DNA of 64,000 bases, from assembly GCA_910575445.1 (NCBI GenBank), contig CAJTFW010000003.1, positions 1-64,000 on the forward strand, read 5' to 3'. This document shows positions 34,737 to 44,685 of this stretch, piece after piece. The number at the start of each line of letters is the position of its first letter. The first letter of the stretch is position 1. The notes under the pieces were generated by a model. The model was given only the letters and a program-made list of their open reading frames with translations. It searched no databases and was not told the DNA's origin. This DNA is from Lachnospiraceae bacterium (lineage in GTDB: Bacteria; Bacillota; Clostridia; Lachnospirales; Lachnospiraceae). The translations under genes and the position numbers were made by a program.

Positions 34737-34807
34737 TTATTTGAAAAAAATTAGCGCTTACCAAAAACCGCCTGTAATATTAAAATCCTTAAAAAGGAGA
34801 TTACATA

Positions 34808-35812
34808 ATGAAAATAATTCAAGTGCAAAGAGACGAAGCTGGTCAGAGGATGGACAAGCTTCTTGGCCGATATTTGAAAGAAGCACCTAAAAGTTTTTTA
34901 TATAAAATGCTGCGGAAAAAAAACATTACTTTGAATGGCAAAAAAGCAGACGGAAGTGAAAAGCTAAAAGAAGGGGATGAGATTCGGATTTTTTTTGCGG
35001 AGGAGACTTATCAGAAGTTTGCGGGGGAAGATAAGGAAAGGGAATTAGAATATCCGGCAATGGAACTTTCGATTCTCTATGAGGATGCGCATGTTCTTTT
35101 GGTGGATAAGCCGGTTGGGATGTTGACACAGAAGGCAAAGCCAGAAGATGTATCATTGAATGAATATATATTAGGCTATCTTAGAAGGAGCGGGCAGTGG
35201 AGTGAAAAAGAAGTGGCAGATGCGAAAAATGTAAGGGTGAACTATGGGGTTCGTCCGTCGGTCTGTAATCGTCTGGACCGTAATACAAGTGGAATTGTTA
35301 TCTGTGGAAAGACGATTGTGGGGCTTCAGAGGATGTCAGCGCTGCTTCGCGAGCGGGGAATGGATAAATATTATCAATGCCTGGTGTTTGGAAGGATTGT
35401 AGAGGAGCAGAGGATGGAAGGGTATCTGTGGAAAAATACAGCTACCAATAAAGTGGAGATTTTAAAGAAAGAAAAGCAAGGAGCCAGTGCGATTGCAACG
35501 CAGTACCGACCGATGCAGGTATTTGAGGATTGTACACTTTTGGAGGTAAAATTGATTACAGGGCGTTCGCATCAGATTCGGGCACATCTGGCTTCGATTG
35601 GGCATCCGATAATTGGGGATTATAAATATGGAGAGCGAAAGGTAAATGAAGGTTATAAAAAGAGATATGGTTTAAAAAGTCAGCTGCTTCATGCAGGGAG
35701 AGTAGTATTTCCTAAGATGGAGGAGCCTTTAAAAGCGTTGTCGGGAAAGATAATAGAGGCTTCGCTTCCTGAGAGGATGAAAAAGATTGTAGAAGATAAA
35801 GAGAAGGAATAG
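34808..35812 (+). CDS. RluC/RluD-type pseudouridine synthase
   Basis: A 334-residue enzyme with an N-terminal S4 domain (QRMDKLLGRYLKEAPKSF) and a catalytic domain with NRLDRNTSGIVICGK, where HRLDxxTSG is usual and the Asp is catalytic, and TGRSHQIRAHLASIGHPIIGD. It modifies uridines of 23S rRNA. ATG 34808 follows AAAAGGAG. Which uridine it modifies cannot be told. Confidence 0.93.
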   Translation: MKIIQVQRDEAGQRMDKLLGRYLKEAPKSFLYKMLRKKNITLNGKKADGSEKLKEGDEIRIFFAEETYQKFAGEDKERELEYPAMELSILYEDAHVLLVDKPVGMLTQKAKPEDVSLNEYILGYLRRSGQWSEKEVADAKNVRVNYGVRPSVCNRLDRNTSGIVICGKTIVGLQRMSALLRERGMDKYYQCLVFGRIVEEQRMEGYLWKNTATNKVEILKKEKQGASAIATQYRPMQVFEDCTLLEVKLITGRSHQIRAHLASIGHPIIGDYKYGERKVNEGYKKRYGLKSQLLHAGRVVFPKMEEPLKALSGKIIEASLPERMKKIVEDKEKE

Positions 35813-35820
35813 GATGGATT

Positions 35821-36348
35821 ATGTCGACCTGGAATACAAGAGGACTTCGTGGTTCTACATTAGAAGATATGATTAACCGGACGAATGAGCGGTATCGGGA
35901 GAAAGGACTGGCGTTGATTCAGAAAATTCCCACACCAATTACGCCGATAAAGATTGATAAAGAACACAGGCATATTACATTGGCTTATTTTGAGCAGAAA
36001 AGTACGGTGGATTATATTGGAGCGGTGCAAGGAGTGCCCGTCTGTTTTGATGCAAAAGAATGTCATGTCCGTACATTTCCACTGCAAAATGTGCATCCGC
36101 ATCAGGTGGAATTTATGGAGGATTTTGAAAGACAGGGTGGAAAGGCTTTTCTGATTATTCATTTTACAGCAGAACAAAAGTTCTATTATCTGCATATTCG
36201 ACAGCTTTTGGTCTTCTGGAAGCGTGCACAGCTTGGGGGGCGTAAGAGCTTTCGGATGGAGGAGCTGAATCCGGCTTATTTTTTTGATACAGGGAAAGGA
36301 TTTTTGGTGCCTTATCTAGAACCTCTTTGCCTGGACTTGGAATCATAG
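35821..36348 (+). CDS. recU: RecU-type Holliday junction resolvase
   Basis: A 175-residue nuclease. The features are GLRGSTLEDMINRTNERYRE at the N-terminus, STVDYIG (catalytic Asp) about residue 61, and FDAKEC about residue 75, which corresponds to the EAK of the PD-(D/E)XK core with Asp in place of Glu. RecU resolves recombination intermediates and is often beside penicillin-binding protein genes in Bacilli; here it follows a pseudouridine synthase by nine nt. Confidence 0.85.
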   Translation: MSTWNTRGLRGSTLEDMINRTNERYREKGLALIQKIPTPITPIKIDKEHRHITLAYFEQKSTVDYIGAVQGVPVCFDAKECHVRTFPLQNVHPHQVEFMEDFERQGGKAFLIIHFTAEQKFYYLHIRQLLVFWKRAQLGGRKSFRMEELNPAYFFDTGKGFLVPYLEPLCLDLES

Positions 36349-36349
36349 G

Positions 36350-36377
36350 TTGACAATTCATAAAGGCGTGGTATAAT
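36350..36377 (+). promoter_or_regulatory. Sigma-A promoter of the histidine operon
   Basis: Perfect TTGACA (36350-36355) and TATAAT (36372-36377) separated by 16 nt. The leader is about 55 nt; I see no T-box or His-rich leader peptide. Confidence 0.88.
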
Positions 36378-36439
36378 ACATTTGTTGTCTTTAACAGATT
36401 AGCGATTTACTATAGTAAAGTGAAAAGAGGATATGGGTA

Positions 36440-37630
36440 GTGAGGATTCAGCAGATTTTACATACACCAGAAGGCGTGCGGGATGTCTATAATGGAGAGT
36501 GCAGACGGAAAAACTATATACAGGATGTGTTGCATCAGGTGCTCTATAGTTATGGGTATGAAGATATTCAGACACCGACGTTTGAATTTTTTGATGTGTT
36601 TAGCAGAGAGGTGGGGACGGTTCCTTCCAAGGAGCTGTATAAATTTTTTGACAGAGAGGGACATACGCTTGTGCTGCGCCCGGATATTACGCCTTCGATT
36701 GCGCGGGCAGTGACAAAGTATTTTACCGAAGAGGATATGCCGGTTCGTCTGTGTTATGTGGCAAATACATTTATCAATCATACGGATTTTCAGGGACGGT
36801 TAAAAGAGAATACGCAGCTTGGCGCAGAGCTGATAGGGGATGGAAGCGTGGAGGCGGATGCAGAGATGATTGCGCTTGTGGCAGAATCGCTTCTTCAGAC
36901 AGGGCTTACAGAGTTTCAGGTGAGTATTGGACATGTGGATTTTTTTAAAAGTCTTTTAAGGGAAGCACATCTGACAGAGGAGATGGAGCTTGCGCTTCGG
37001 GAATTTATATCTAATAAAAATATCTATGGAGTGCGGGAACTTTTGGAGCCTTTGACGATTTCTGCGGGGCTTAAAGAGGCGTTTGCAGCGATTCCTGATT
37101 TGTTTGGCTCTGTGGAGATATTACAAAGAGCAGAAGCCTGTGCCGTGACAGAAGATGCCAAGAGGGCCTTAGAGCGTCTGAAAAAGATATATAAGCTTTT
37201 GACTTGTTATGGCTATGAGAAATATGTGACCTTTGATTTGGGGGTTGTCAGTAAGTATAAATATTATACGGGGATTATCTTTCAGGCGTATACATATGGC
37301 ACCGGAGAGGCAGTGGCAAAAGGCGGGCGGTATGATACGCTGATGGACCATTTTGGAAAGTCAGCACCAGCAACCGGATTTGCTTTTGTGGTGGACAGAT
37401 TGATGAGTGCGCTTGTTAGACAGAAGATAGAAGTGGATACAAGCAGAGAGAAGCTTTTGATTGTATATCAGACTTCGCAGGCAAAAGAGGCGATTGCAAA
37501 GGCAGTAGAGCTTCGGGCGCAGGGGAAGATTGTAGAGCTTGTGCCAAAGCAGATTGGCAGGGATTATCAGGCATATGCGAAAAAGCATGAGATTGTGGAA
37601 GTCATCTGCATGGAAGGAGAGATGGTATGA
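36440..37630 (+). CDS. hisZ: ATP phosphoribosyltransferase regulatory subunit
   Basis: A 396-residue histidyl-tRNA synthetase paralogue ([42 protein letters not shown]) lacking the C-terminal anticodon-binding domain order of HisS. It forms the hetero-octameric enzyme with the short HisG, encoded next, and mediates feedback inhibition by histidine. GTG 36440 is used; the stop overlaps hisG. Confidence 0.95.
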   Translation: MRIQQILHTPEGVRDVYNGECRRKNYIQDVLHQVLYSYGYEDIQTPTFEFFDVFSREVGTVPSKELYKFFDREGHTLVLRPDITPSIARAVTKYFTEEDMPVRLCYVANTFINHTDFQGRLKENTQLGAELIGDGSVEADAEMIALVAESLLQTGLTEFQVSIGHVDFFKSLLREAHLTEEMELALREFISNKNIYGVRELLEPLTISAGLKEAFAAIPDLFGSVEILQRAEACAVTEDAKRALERLKKIYKLLTCYGYEKYVTFDLGVVSKYKYYTGIIFQAYTYGTGEAVAKGGRYDTLMDHFGKSAPATGFAFVVDRLMSALVRQKIEVDTSREKLLIVYQTSQAKEAIAKAVELRAQGKIVELVPKQIGRDYQAYAKKHEIVEVICMEGEMV

Positions 37631-38262
37631 GATATTTGACCTTTGCACTTGGAAAGGGACGGTTGGCAAAGAAGACGATGGAGCTTTTTGCACAGATTGG
37701 GATTACGTGTGAAGAGATGCAGGATGCACAGACAAGAAAGCTGATTTTTGTCAATGAAGAGTTAAAGCTTAAGTTTTTCTTGGCGAAGGCGCCGGATGTG
37801 CCAACCTATGTGGAGTATGGGGCAGCGGATATTGGAGTGGTTGGAAAAGATACAATACTTGAAGAAGGCCGCAGGATGTATGAGGTGTTAGATCTTGGGT
37901 ATGGAAAATGCAAGATGTGTGTGTGTGGGCCGGAGTCAGCAAGAGAGCTGTTAAAGCACCAGGAATTGATTCGGGTGGCGACAAAGTATCCGCATATTGC
38001 AAAGGATTATTTTTACAATCAGAAGCATCAGACCGTGGAGATTATTAAGTTAAACGGCTCGATTGAATTAGCGCCGATTGTAGGACTTTCAGAAGTGATT
38101 GTGGATATTGTGGAGACAGGCTCAACCTTAAAAGAAAACGGGCTTAAAGTGTTAGAAGAAGTCTGTCCTTTGTCTGCTCGGATGGTGGTGAACCAGGTGA
38201 GTATGAAGATGGAAAATGAAAGAATTGGAAAGATTATGAGTCGGTTAAAAGAGGTATTGTAG
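37627..38262 (+). CDS. hisG: ATP phosphoribosyltransferase, short form
   Basis: A 211-residue catalytic subunit for the first step of histidine synthesis (ATP plus PRPP). Its [18 protein letters not shown] start and [13 protein letters not shown] segment are typical; it lacks the C-terminal regulatory domain of long HisG, in keeping with hisZ upstream. ATG 37627 overlaps the hisZ stop. Confidence 0.96.
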   Translation: MRYLTFALGKGRLAKKTMELFAQIGITCEEMQDAQTRKLIFVNEELKLKFFLAKAPDVPTYVEYGAADIGVVGKDTILEEGRRMYEVLDLGYGKCKMCVCGPESARELLKHQELIRVATKYPHIAKDYFYNQKHQTVEIIKLNGSIELAPIVGLSEVIVDIVETGSTLKENGLKVLEEVCPLSARMVVNQVSMKMENERIGKIMSRLKEVL

Positions 38263-38279
38263 GAAAAGGAAAGACAAAT

Positions 38280-38801
38280 ATGATTTATTTTACAGCGGAT
38301 TTGCATTTCTATCATGAGAACATTATTCGGCATACACAGAGACCGTTTTACAGTGCAGAAGAAATGAATAAGACGTTGATACAGAAGTGGAATCGTAAAG
38401 TGTCCTGTGAGGATGAAGTATATATCTTAGGGGATTTTACGATGAAAGGGGCAGAGATAGCAACTGCATGTCTGTGTGCATTGCAGGGGAAGAAACATTT
38501 GATTAAGGGAAATCATGACCGTTTTGTGGAGCAGTCTGCATTTGAAAAATCGTTGTTTGCATCGGTGCGGGATTATATGGAGATTACTTATCTAAATACA
38601 CGCTTTGTGTTGTTTCATTATCCGATGATAGAGTGGAATGGGGAGAGAAAAGGAGCGATTGCGCTTCACGGGCATCAGCATAATCACAGAGAATATAATC
38701 TAAAGAATCGTAAAGAAGGGATTTTGCGATATGATGTAGGTGTCGATGCAAACCATATGGAGCCGGTGAGTGCGAAGGAGATTATTGATTTTTTTAGTTA
38801 A
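38280..38801 (+). CDS. Calcineurin-like metallophosphoesterase
   Basis: A 173-residue protein with the metallophosphoesterase motifs in order: TADLHFYHENII (DxH), ILGDF (GD), KGNHDR (GNHD) and ALHGHQHNH (GHxH). Its phosphoester substrate is unknown. It lies inside the histidine operon, 17 nt after hisG and 22 nt before hisD. It does not replace the usual HolPase as far as can be told, though histidinol-phosphate hydrolysis is conceivable. Confidence 0.9.
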   Translation: MIYFTADLHFYHENIIRHTQRPFYSAEEMNKTLIQKWNRKVSCEDEVYILGDFTMKGAEIATACLCALQGKKHLIKGNHDRFVEQSAFEKSLFASVRDYMEITYLNTRFVLFHYPMIEWNGERKGAIALHGHQHNHREYNLKNRKEGILRYDVGVDANHMEPVSAKEIIDFFS

Positions 38802-38823
38802 ATGGTGAGTAGGAGAGAGAATT

Positions 38824-40128
38824 ATGAGAACTGTAAGGCTTAATGAGGCGTCGAGAAAAGAGCTGATGGAGAAGCTCTTAAAGAGAGGGATGGGGGAGCA
38901 TGGGGAATACGAAGAAACCGTGCGGGAGATGGTTTATCGGGTAAAAGAGGAAGGGGATAAGGCCCTTTTTTCTTATATCCATCAGTTTGATTGTGAAAAG
39001 ATTAACGCATCGAATATAAAAGTGACAGAGAAAGAGATAGAGGAGGCTTATCAGGAAGTTGATAAGAAGTTTCTGGAAATTCTGAAAAAGGCGCTTTTTA
39101 ATATCCGCGGGTATCATGAGAAGCAGAAAAGATATAGCTGGTTCGACACAACGCCCGAAGGCACAATGCTTGGGCAGAAGGTGACACCGCTTCGGGCGGT
39201 TGGAGTGTATGTGCCGGGTGGAAAGGCAGTATATCCTTCTTCGGTGCTGATGAATATTGTGCCGGCGAAGATAGCCGGAGTAGAAAAAGTAGTGATGGCA
39301 ACACCCTGCGACAAAGAGGGGAAGGTAAATCCTATGGTTCTTACGGCGGCTAAGGAAGCTGGCGCGGATGAAATCTATAAGATGGGTGGCGCACAGGCGG
39401 TGGCAGCGATGGCTTTTGGGACGCAGTCAGTTCCAAAGGTGGATAAGATTACAGGACCAGGGAATATTTTTGTGGCGCTGGCAAAGAAGATGGTGTCAGG
39501 GGTTGTGGGGATTGACTCGATTGCCGGGCCAAGTGAGATATTGGTGTTAGCGGACGAGACGGCAAATCCTAAATATGTGGCAGCGGATTTATTGTCGCAG
39601 GCGGAGCATGACGAGATGGCAAGTGCGATTCTGGTGACAACAAGTCAGAAGCTGGCAGAGCAGGTGTCGGCTGAGGTGGATGAGTTTGTGAAACATTTAT
39701 CAAGAAAGGGGATTATTGAGAAGTCATTAGAGCAATATGGTTATCTGTTAGTGACAGATACGAAGGAGGAGGCGTTAGAGACTGTAAATCTGATTGCCTC
39801 AGAGCATCTGGAGATTGTGACGAAGAATCCCTTTGAGGATATGACAAAGGTGCAGAATGCAGGAGCCATTTTCCTGGGAGCCTATAGCAGTGAGCCACTG
39901 GGAGATTATTTTGCAGGGCCCAATCATATTTTACCGACCAATGGGACAGCTAGGTTCTTTTCTCCGGTGTCCGTGGATGATTTTGTAAAAAAATCGAGTA
40001 TTATTTATTATTCCAAAGAGGCGCTTTTAAAGGTACACCAGGAGATTGCATATTTTGCAGAGAAGGAACAGTTGACAGCACATGCCAATTCAGTGCGGGT
40101 GCGGTTTGAAGGAGAAGAGAATGAGTAG
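38824..40128 (+). CDS. hisD: Histidinol dehydrogenase
   Basis: A 434-residue zinc enzyme that performs the last two oxidations to histidine. It has YVPGGKAVYPSSVLMNIVPAKIAGV, DKITGPGNIFVALAKK and GPSEILVLAD, the signature region, and DLLSQAEHDEMASA. Its end overlaps hisB by eight bases. Confidence 0.97.
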   Translation: MRTVRLNEASRKELMEKLLKRGMGEHGEYEETVREMVYRVKEEGDKALFSYIHQFDCEKINASNIKVTEKEIEEAYQEVDKKFLEILKKALFNIRGYHEKQKRYSWFDTTPEGTMLGQKVTPLRAVGVYVPGGKAVYPSSVLMNIVPAKIAGVEKVVMATPCDKEGKVNPMVLTAAKEAGADEIYKMGGAQAVAAMAFGTQSVPKVDKITGPGNIFVALAKKMVSGVVGIDSIAGPSEILVLADETANPKYVAADLLSQAEHDEMASAILVTTSQKLAEQVSAEVDEFVKHLSRKGIIEKSLEQYGYLLVTDTKEEALETVNLIASEHLEIVTKNPFEDMTKVQNAGAIFLGAYSSEPLGDYFAGPNHILPTNGTARFFSPVSVDDFVKKSSIIYYSKEALLKVHQEIAYFAEKEQLTAHANSVRVRFEGEENE

Positions 40129-40708
40129 GGAAGCAAAGGTAGAGAGAAATACAAAGGAGACAAAGATTCAGGTATATCTAAATCTGGACGGGAACGGAGC
40201 GGCAGAGCTTCATACAGGGATTGGATTTTTTGACCATATGTTGGATGGATTTGCAAGGCATGGACTGTTTGATTTGAAGGTTTTGGTGGATGGGGATTTG
40301 GAGGTGGACTGCCATCATACAATAGAAGACACCGGGATTGTGCTTGGGCAGGCGATACGGGAAGCTGTGGGGGATAAAAAGGGTATCAAGCGTTTTGGAA
40401 GCTGTATGCTGCCAATGGATGAGGCATTGATAGCCTGTGCGATTGATTTGTCAGGGCGGCCTTATTATGTATCAGATACAAAGTTTACTGTGCCACGAAT
40501 TGGAGATATGGATACAGAGATGGTACAGGAATTTTTCTATGCGCTTTCTTATAGCGGGCAGATGAATCTGCATTTTAAATTGCTGGCTGGAAGTAACAAT
40601 CATCATATCTGTGAGGCGATGTTTAAGGCATTTGCAAAGGCATTAGACGCGGCAGTAACTTATGATGCGCGTATCACAGATGTATTATCGACGAAAGGTA
40701 GTTTGTAA
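40121..40708 (+). CDS. hisB: Imidazoleglycerol-phosphate dehydratase
   Basis: A 195-residue enzyme for the sixth step of histidine synthesis, with [35 protein letters not shown] and [17 protein letters not shown], the metal-binding His clusters. ATG 40121 overlaps the hisD stop and has GAAGGAG upstream. It lacks a phosphatase domain. Confidence 0.97.
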   Translation: MSREAKVERNTKETKIQVYLNLDGNGAAELHTGIGFFDHMLDGFARHGLFDLKVLVDGDLEVDCHHTIEDTGIVLGQAIREAVGDKKGIKRFGSCMLPMDEALIACAIDLSGRPYYVSDTKFTVPRIGDMDTEMVQEFFYALSYSGQMNLHFKLLAGSNNHHICEAMFKAFAKALDAAVTYDARITDVLSTKGSL

Positions 40709-40709
40709 G

Positions 40710-41951
40710 ATGAAGAGAAAACATTTGATACCAGTGATGCCAATTCGAAATGGTATGGCCAATGGGCAAGACGGCGTAAAGCTGGCAAAATTTTATAGTG
40801 ATAACGGGGCAGATGCGATTCTGATTTTTGATTTGGCAGAGTCGGATAAGGAACATGAGGAGGCGATTGCCCTTCTAAAGGAGATAAGCCGCACCGTAGA
40901 GATACCACTCTATGCAGGCGGGCATATCAGACGCATTGAGGATGTCAAGAAAATCCTGTATGCGGGGTGTGATAAGGCGATTTTAAATTTTGGAAGAGAG
41001 AGTAATGTTGAGATGGCTTTGGAAGTCTCAAAGCGTTTTGGAAAAGAGAAGATAGGCTTTAGTATCTTTGAGGAAGCACAGTGCAGTAAAGAGCTTGATG
41101 AGATGGGAAGTCTGATATTATGGTCGGGCTCAGATGCTTTTTGTCCTTATAAGGGGAAGATTCCGGTTATCAGCATCAGCTCAGCGGCTTCTGATGAGGC
41201 GATTATCGGGGTATTGTCCAACAAATGGGCAGATGGCATATCGACGGCTTATTTTTCTACCGAAGTGGCAGACTTTATGGGGCTTAAAAAGAAGGCTGCA
41301 AGGCGCGGACTTTTGATGAATACATTAGAGAGCAGCATCTCATGGCACTCACTAAAACCGGATGAAGATGGGCTGGTGCCAGTGGTGGTGCAGGATTATC
41401 AGACTATGGAAGTGCTGATGTTAGCATATATGAATGAAATCGCTTTTGAGACAACTTTGGAGAGTGGGCGGATGACATACTGGAGCAGAAGCCGGGACGA
41501 GCTTTGGACAAAGGGGATGACAAGCGGGCATTTTCAGTATGTGAAATCTTTATCAATCGATTGCGACAATGATACGATACTGGCAAAAGTGAGCCAGGTA
41601 GGGGCAGCATGCCATACGGGAAATAGGACTTGCTTTTACCGGGATATGGTGAAGAAAGAATATGTGGAGAAAAATCCTCTGAAGGTGTTTGAAGATGTAT
41701 ATGGAGTGATTATGGACCGAAAACTCCATCCAAAAGAGGGGTCTTACACCAACTATCTCTTTGAAAAGGGGATTGACAAGATTCTGAAAAAGGTCGGGGA
41801 AGAAGCAGCAGAACTGATTATTGCAGCGAAAAATCCTGACCCGGAGGAGATTAAATATGAGATGTCAGACCTTTTGTATCATGCGATGGTGCTGATGGCA
41901 GAGCGAGGAGTGATATGGGAGGATATTACACGGGAGTTGGCCGACAGGTAA
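40710..41951 (+). CDS. hisIE: HisF/HisA-like barrel fused to HisI-HisE
   Basis: A 413-residue protein. Residues 212-320 are phosphoribosyl-AMP cyclohydrolase HisI ([29 protein letters not shown]), and 325-413 are phosphoribosyl-ATP pyrophosphatase HisE ([16 protein letters not shown]). Residues 1-205 resemble a HisA/HisF barrel ([10 protein letters not shown], then [16 protein letters not shown]). However, the N-terminal catalytic Asp of that family (IPxxDxxxG) reads Pro and the second Asp region reads FSIF, so the barrel is probably not catalytic. True hisA, hisF and hisH are not in the window. ATG 40710 has only a weak ribosome site. Confidence 0.9.
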   Translation: MKRKHLIPVMPIRNGMANGQDGVKLAKFYSDNGADAILIFDLAESDKEHEEAIALLKEISRTVEIPLYAGGHIRRIEDVKKILYAGCDKAILNFGRESNVEMALEVSKRFGKEKIGFSIFEEAQCSKELDEMGSLILWSGSDAFCPYKGKIPVISISSAASDEAIIGVLSNKWADGISTAYFSTEVADFMGLKKKAARRGLLMNTLESSISWHSLKPDEDGLVPVVVQDYQTMEVLMLAYMNEIAFETTLESGRMTYWSRSRDELWTKGMTSGHFQYVKSLSIDCDNDTILAKVSQVGAACHTGNRTCFYRDMVKKEYVEKNPLKVFEDVYGVIMDRKLHPKEGSYTNYLFEKGIDKILKKVGEEAAELIIAAKNPDPEEIKYEMSDLLYHAMVLMAERGVIWEDITRELADR

Positions 41952-41963
41952 AAAAGAAGTGAT

Positions 41964-41984
41964 GGGTCAGCCTATGGCTGACCC
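41964..41984 (+). terminator. Hairpin at the end of the his operon
   Basis: Perfect 9-bp arms (41964-41972 with 41976-41984) with a three-base loop, but no T-run follows on this strand, so it may protect the mRNA end or work as a weak terminator. Confidence 0.5.
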
Positions 41985-42078
41985 TGAAATAAAAAGTAAA
42001 GGTTAGAAAATGATGCAGTCATTTCCTTGGCTAGTCTTTCATAAAATCTTGTAAAGAGAACAAAAGGAACTCTATTTC

Positions 42079-42363
42079 ATGGGTGCATATCGTGACCAAC
42101 TCTTACGCGAGACCTACGGCAATAAACCAATTAATTTTTATGAAGAAAACGAAGAATCGCCTACTCCCTTCTTTACTGTTTTTAAACTAAAATTTACAAT
42201 CTGTCTCTTTCTCTTTGCTGGATTTGCCTATCTAAGTCTTACTGGCAGCAGCATCTACAATATCACTGCTCCCCAAATCGTACAGGCTGTCACTAACGAA
42301 GACCTTTACCTTCAGCTTTCTAACCTAACTTTTCCAACTTCTCCAACAACGGAATCAGAATAA
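42079..42363 (+). CDS. Small single-pass membrane protein of unknown function
   Basis: A 94-residue protein with an acidic N-terminus, one membrane helix (about 37-55, ICLFLFAGFAYLSLTG) and a polar Thr/Ser/Pro C-terminus outside. ATG 42079 follows AAAGGAAC. I do not recognise it. It stands alone between the his and liv operons. Confidence 0.65.
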   Translation: MGAYRDQLLRETYGNKPINFYEENEESPTPFFTVFKLKFTICLFLFAGFAYLSLTGSSIYNITAPQIVQAVTNEDLYLQLSNLTFPTSPTTESE

Positions 42364-42399
42364 ATATAATTAAGTGACACTACTATTTTCAGAAAACAG

Positions 42400-42428
42400 T
42401 TGAAAAATGCCGAAACTACGCTTATAAT
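42400..42428 (+). promoter_or_regulatory. Sigma-A promoter of the liv operon
   Basis: TTGAAA (42400-42405) and TATAAT (42423-42428) with a 17-nt spacer. Confidence 0.85.
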
Positions 42429-42487
42429 AGTCCTGTAGTACTCTGGCAGACAATTGTCCGCCGAATAAAAACAATGGAGGATTTTAT

Positions 42488-43738
42488 ATGAAAAAGAAAG
42501 TAGTATCCCTGATGCTCTGCACCGCACTGACAGCAGCGATGGTATCTGGCTGTGGCGGTGGAGATAACGCTTCATCTTCTGAGGGCAACACTCCGGCAAC
42601 GGATGATGCTGGTGCTTCGAATGAGGCAACAGATTCCACAGATGCAGAACAGCCAGCAGCATCTGGCGGCAATGTCATCAAAGTTGGTGTTTTCGAGCCG
42701 CAGACTGGCGAGAACGGCGGCGGCGGACTTCAGGAAGTATATGGTATCCGCTATGCAAACCAGGAGCGCCCTACGGTGACCGTAGGTGGCACAGAATACA
42801 CGATTCAGCTTGTAGAGGCAGATAATAAGTCCGATAAGACTGAGGCTGTTACTGCTGCACAGTCCCTAATCTCTGAAGGAGTTGTCGGTGTACTTGGCTC
42901 CTATGGCTCTGGTGTTTCCATCGCAGCTGGTGAGATTTTCAAAGAGGCACAGGTTCCAGCGATTGGATGTTCCTGTACCAATCCACAGGTAACAGAAGGA
43001 AATGACTACTATTTCCGTGTCTGCTTCCTTGACCCGTTCCAGGGTACCGTAATGGCTAATTTTGCCAAAGAAGAAGGCGCACAGACCGCAGCTATAATTA
43101 CACAGCTTGGAGATGACTATTCTTCCGGTCTTGGTGCATTTTTCAAAAGTGCATTTAGCTCCTTTGGCGAGATTGTGGCAGAAGAGCAGTTCCAGACCAA
43201 TCAGACAGACTTTAAGGCAAGCTTAACCAATATTAAGGACAAGAACCCAGAAGTTATCTTTGCTCCGTCTTCGATTGCAACCGCTCCTCTGATTATCAAA
43301 CAGGCGCGTGAGCTTGGCATTACCTGCCCGATTATGGCTGGAGATACCTGGGAGAACGCAACAATTATTGAGAATGTAGGTGAGTATACACAGGATATCT
43401 ATCTGTCTACCTTCTTTGATGAGGATGGTGTAGATGAGGCTGGCGCAGCATTTATCACTGGCTTTAAAGAGTATCTGACCACCAATGGACAAAGCGATAT
43501 TATCCCTGCAGTATCTGCACTTGGATATGATGCATACAACGTACTGATTGATGCGATTGAGGCAGCAGATTCTGTAGAGCCTACTGCGATTCGTGATGCA
43601 CTGACAACGGTAGAGACCACAGGCGTTACCGGTGCTATCTCTTTCAATGAGAATGGTGACGCGAACAAAGATATGGCATTTATCAAGACCGTTGAAGACG
43701 GCAGCTTCAAATTCTTGAAGACAGTAACCGTAGAATAA
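42488..43738 (+). CDS. livJ: Branched-chain amino acid ABC transporter substrate-binding lipoprotein
   Basis: A 416-residue type I periplasmic binding protein anchored to the membrane. A lipoprotein signal ends in MVSGC (Cys about 22), followed by a Ser/Thr/Ala-rich linker and the Peripla_BP_6 domain (IKVGVFEPQTGENGGGG; VGVLGSYGSGVSIAAGEIFK; ALGYDAYNVLIDAIEAA). Leu/Ile/Val is the usual cargo, but other amino acids or amides are possible. An attenuator-like hairpin separates it from the permease genes, which would give excess binding protein. Confidence 0.93.
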   Translation: MKKKVVSLMLCTALTAAMVSGCGGGDNASSSEGNTPATDDAGASNEATDSTDAEQPAASGGNVIKVGVFEPQTGENGGGGLQEVYGIRYANQERPTVTVGGTEYTIQLVEADNKSDKTEAVTAAQSLISEGVVGVLGSYGSGVSIAAGEIFKEAQVPAIGCSCTNPQVTEGNDYYFRVCFLDPFQGTVMANFAKEEGAQTAAIITQLGDDYSSGLGAFFKSAFSSFGEIVAEEQFQTNQTDFKASLTNIKDKNPEVIFAPSSIATAPLIIKQARELGITCPIMAGDTWENATIIENVGEYTQDIYLSTFFDEDGVDEAGAAFITGFKEYLTTNGQSDIIPAVSALGYDAYNVLIDAIEAADSVEPTAIRDALTTVETTGVTGAISFNENGDANKDMAFIKTVEDGSFKFLKTVTVE

Positions 43739-43746
43739 TGAATCTT

Positions 43747-43781
43747 GGGCAGGGAATCTTATTCTTCCCTGCCCTTATTTT
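43747..43781 (+). terminator. Intra-operon terminator between livJ and livH
   Basis: Perfect 10-bp GC-rich arms (43747-43756 and 43765-43774) followed by a T-rich tail; partial read-through would supply the permease and ATPase genes. Confidence 0.85.
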
Positions 43782-43803
43782 GAAAAAGGGAAAAGGAAAA
43801 CTC

Positions 43804-44685
43804 ATGAGTTTAAATGTATTTTTTCAGCACTGCCTGACCGGTATTTCCCTGGGCGGAGCATATGCGCTGATCGCCATCGGTTATACCATGGTCTACGGTA
43901 TTTTACGATTAATCAATTTCGCACATGGTGATATCTTCATGGTAGCCGGTTATTTCATGATTTTTGCCACAGCAACCTTTGGATGGATGGCCGGTATCCC
44001 GTTGATGCTGGTCTTGACGGTACTCCTTGGTGTTGTGATTGAGAAAGCGGCCTATAAGCCTATTCGTACGGCACCTAGGATGTCGGTTATGATTTCTGCG
44101 ATTGGTGTTTCTTATCTGTTACAGAATCTGACAACATATTTGTTTACTGCACTTCCAAGACCTTTCCCGGAGATTCCATTTCTGAAGAAAATCTTTCAGA
44201 TAGGCTCTGTGTCAGCGTCTTTGGTTACTTTTTTAACGCCGGTGCTTACGATTATTCTGGTGGTACTTTTAGTGTATATCACCAATCATACCAAGGTCGG
44301 CATGGCAATGCGTGCAGTGTCTAGGGATTTTGAGACTTCCCGTCTGATGGGAATTAAGATTAACAACGTAATCAGTATTACCTTTGTCATCGGTTCTTTT
44401 CTGGCTGGTGTGGGTTCGCTTCTGTATTTTACAGACCGTATGTCGGTAACACCGTTCTCAGGAACGCTGCCAGGTCTTAAATGCTTTGTGGCAGCGGTTA
44501 TCGGTGGTATTGGAAGTGTGCCAGGAGCTGTGGTTGGAGGTTTTGTGATTGGTATCTGCGAGACCTTTTTGATAGCGTTTGGCTATTCCACATTCAGTGA
44601 TGCATTTACGTTTATTCTGTTGATTATAATGCTTTTGTTTAGGCCGACTGGTCTATTCGGCGAAAAAATGATTGATAAGGTGTGA
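43804..44685 (+). CDS. livH: Branched-chain amino acid ABC transporter permease LivH
   Basis: A 293-residue inner-membrane permease with about eight helices, with GISLGGAYALIAIGYTMVYG at the N-terminus and GGIGSVPGAVVGGFVIG near the end, both typical of LivH. ATG 43804 is chosen for AAAAGGAAA upstream; the frame extends back through the terminator. It ends in TGATG with livM. Confidence 0.94.
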   Translation: MSLNVFFQHCLTGISLGGAYALIAIGYTMVYGILRLINFAHGDIFMVAGYFMIFATATFGWMAGIPLMLVLTVLLGVVIEKAAYKPIRTAPRMSVMISAIGVSYLLQNLTTYLFTALPRPFPEIPFLKKIFQIGSVSASLVTFLTPVLTIILVVLLVYITNHTKVGMAMRAVSRDFETSRLMGIKINNVISITFVIGSFLAGVGSLLYFTDRMSVTPFSGTLPGLKCFVAAVIGGIGSVPGAVVGGFVIGICETFLIAFGYSTFSDAFTFILLIIMLLFRPTGLFGEKMIDKV

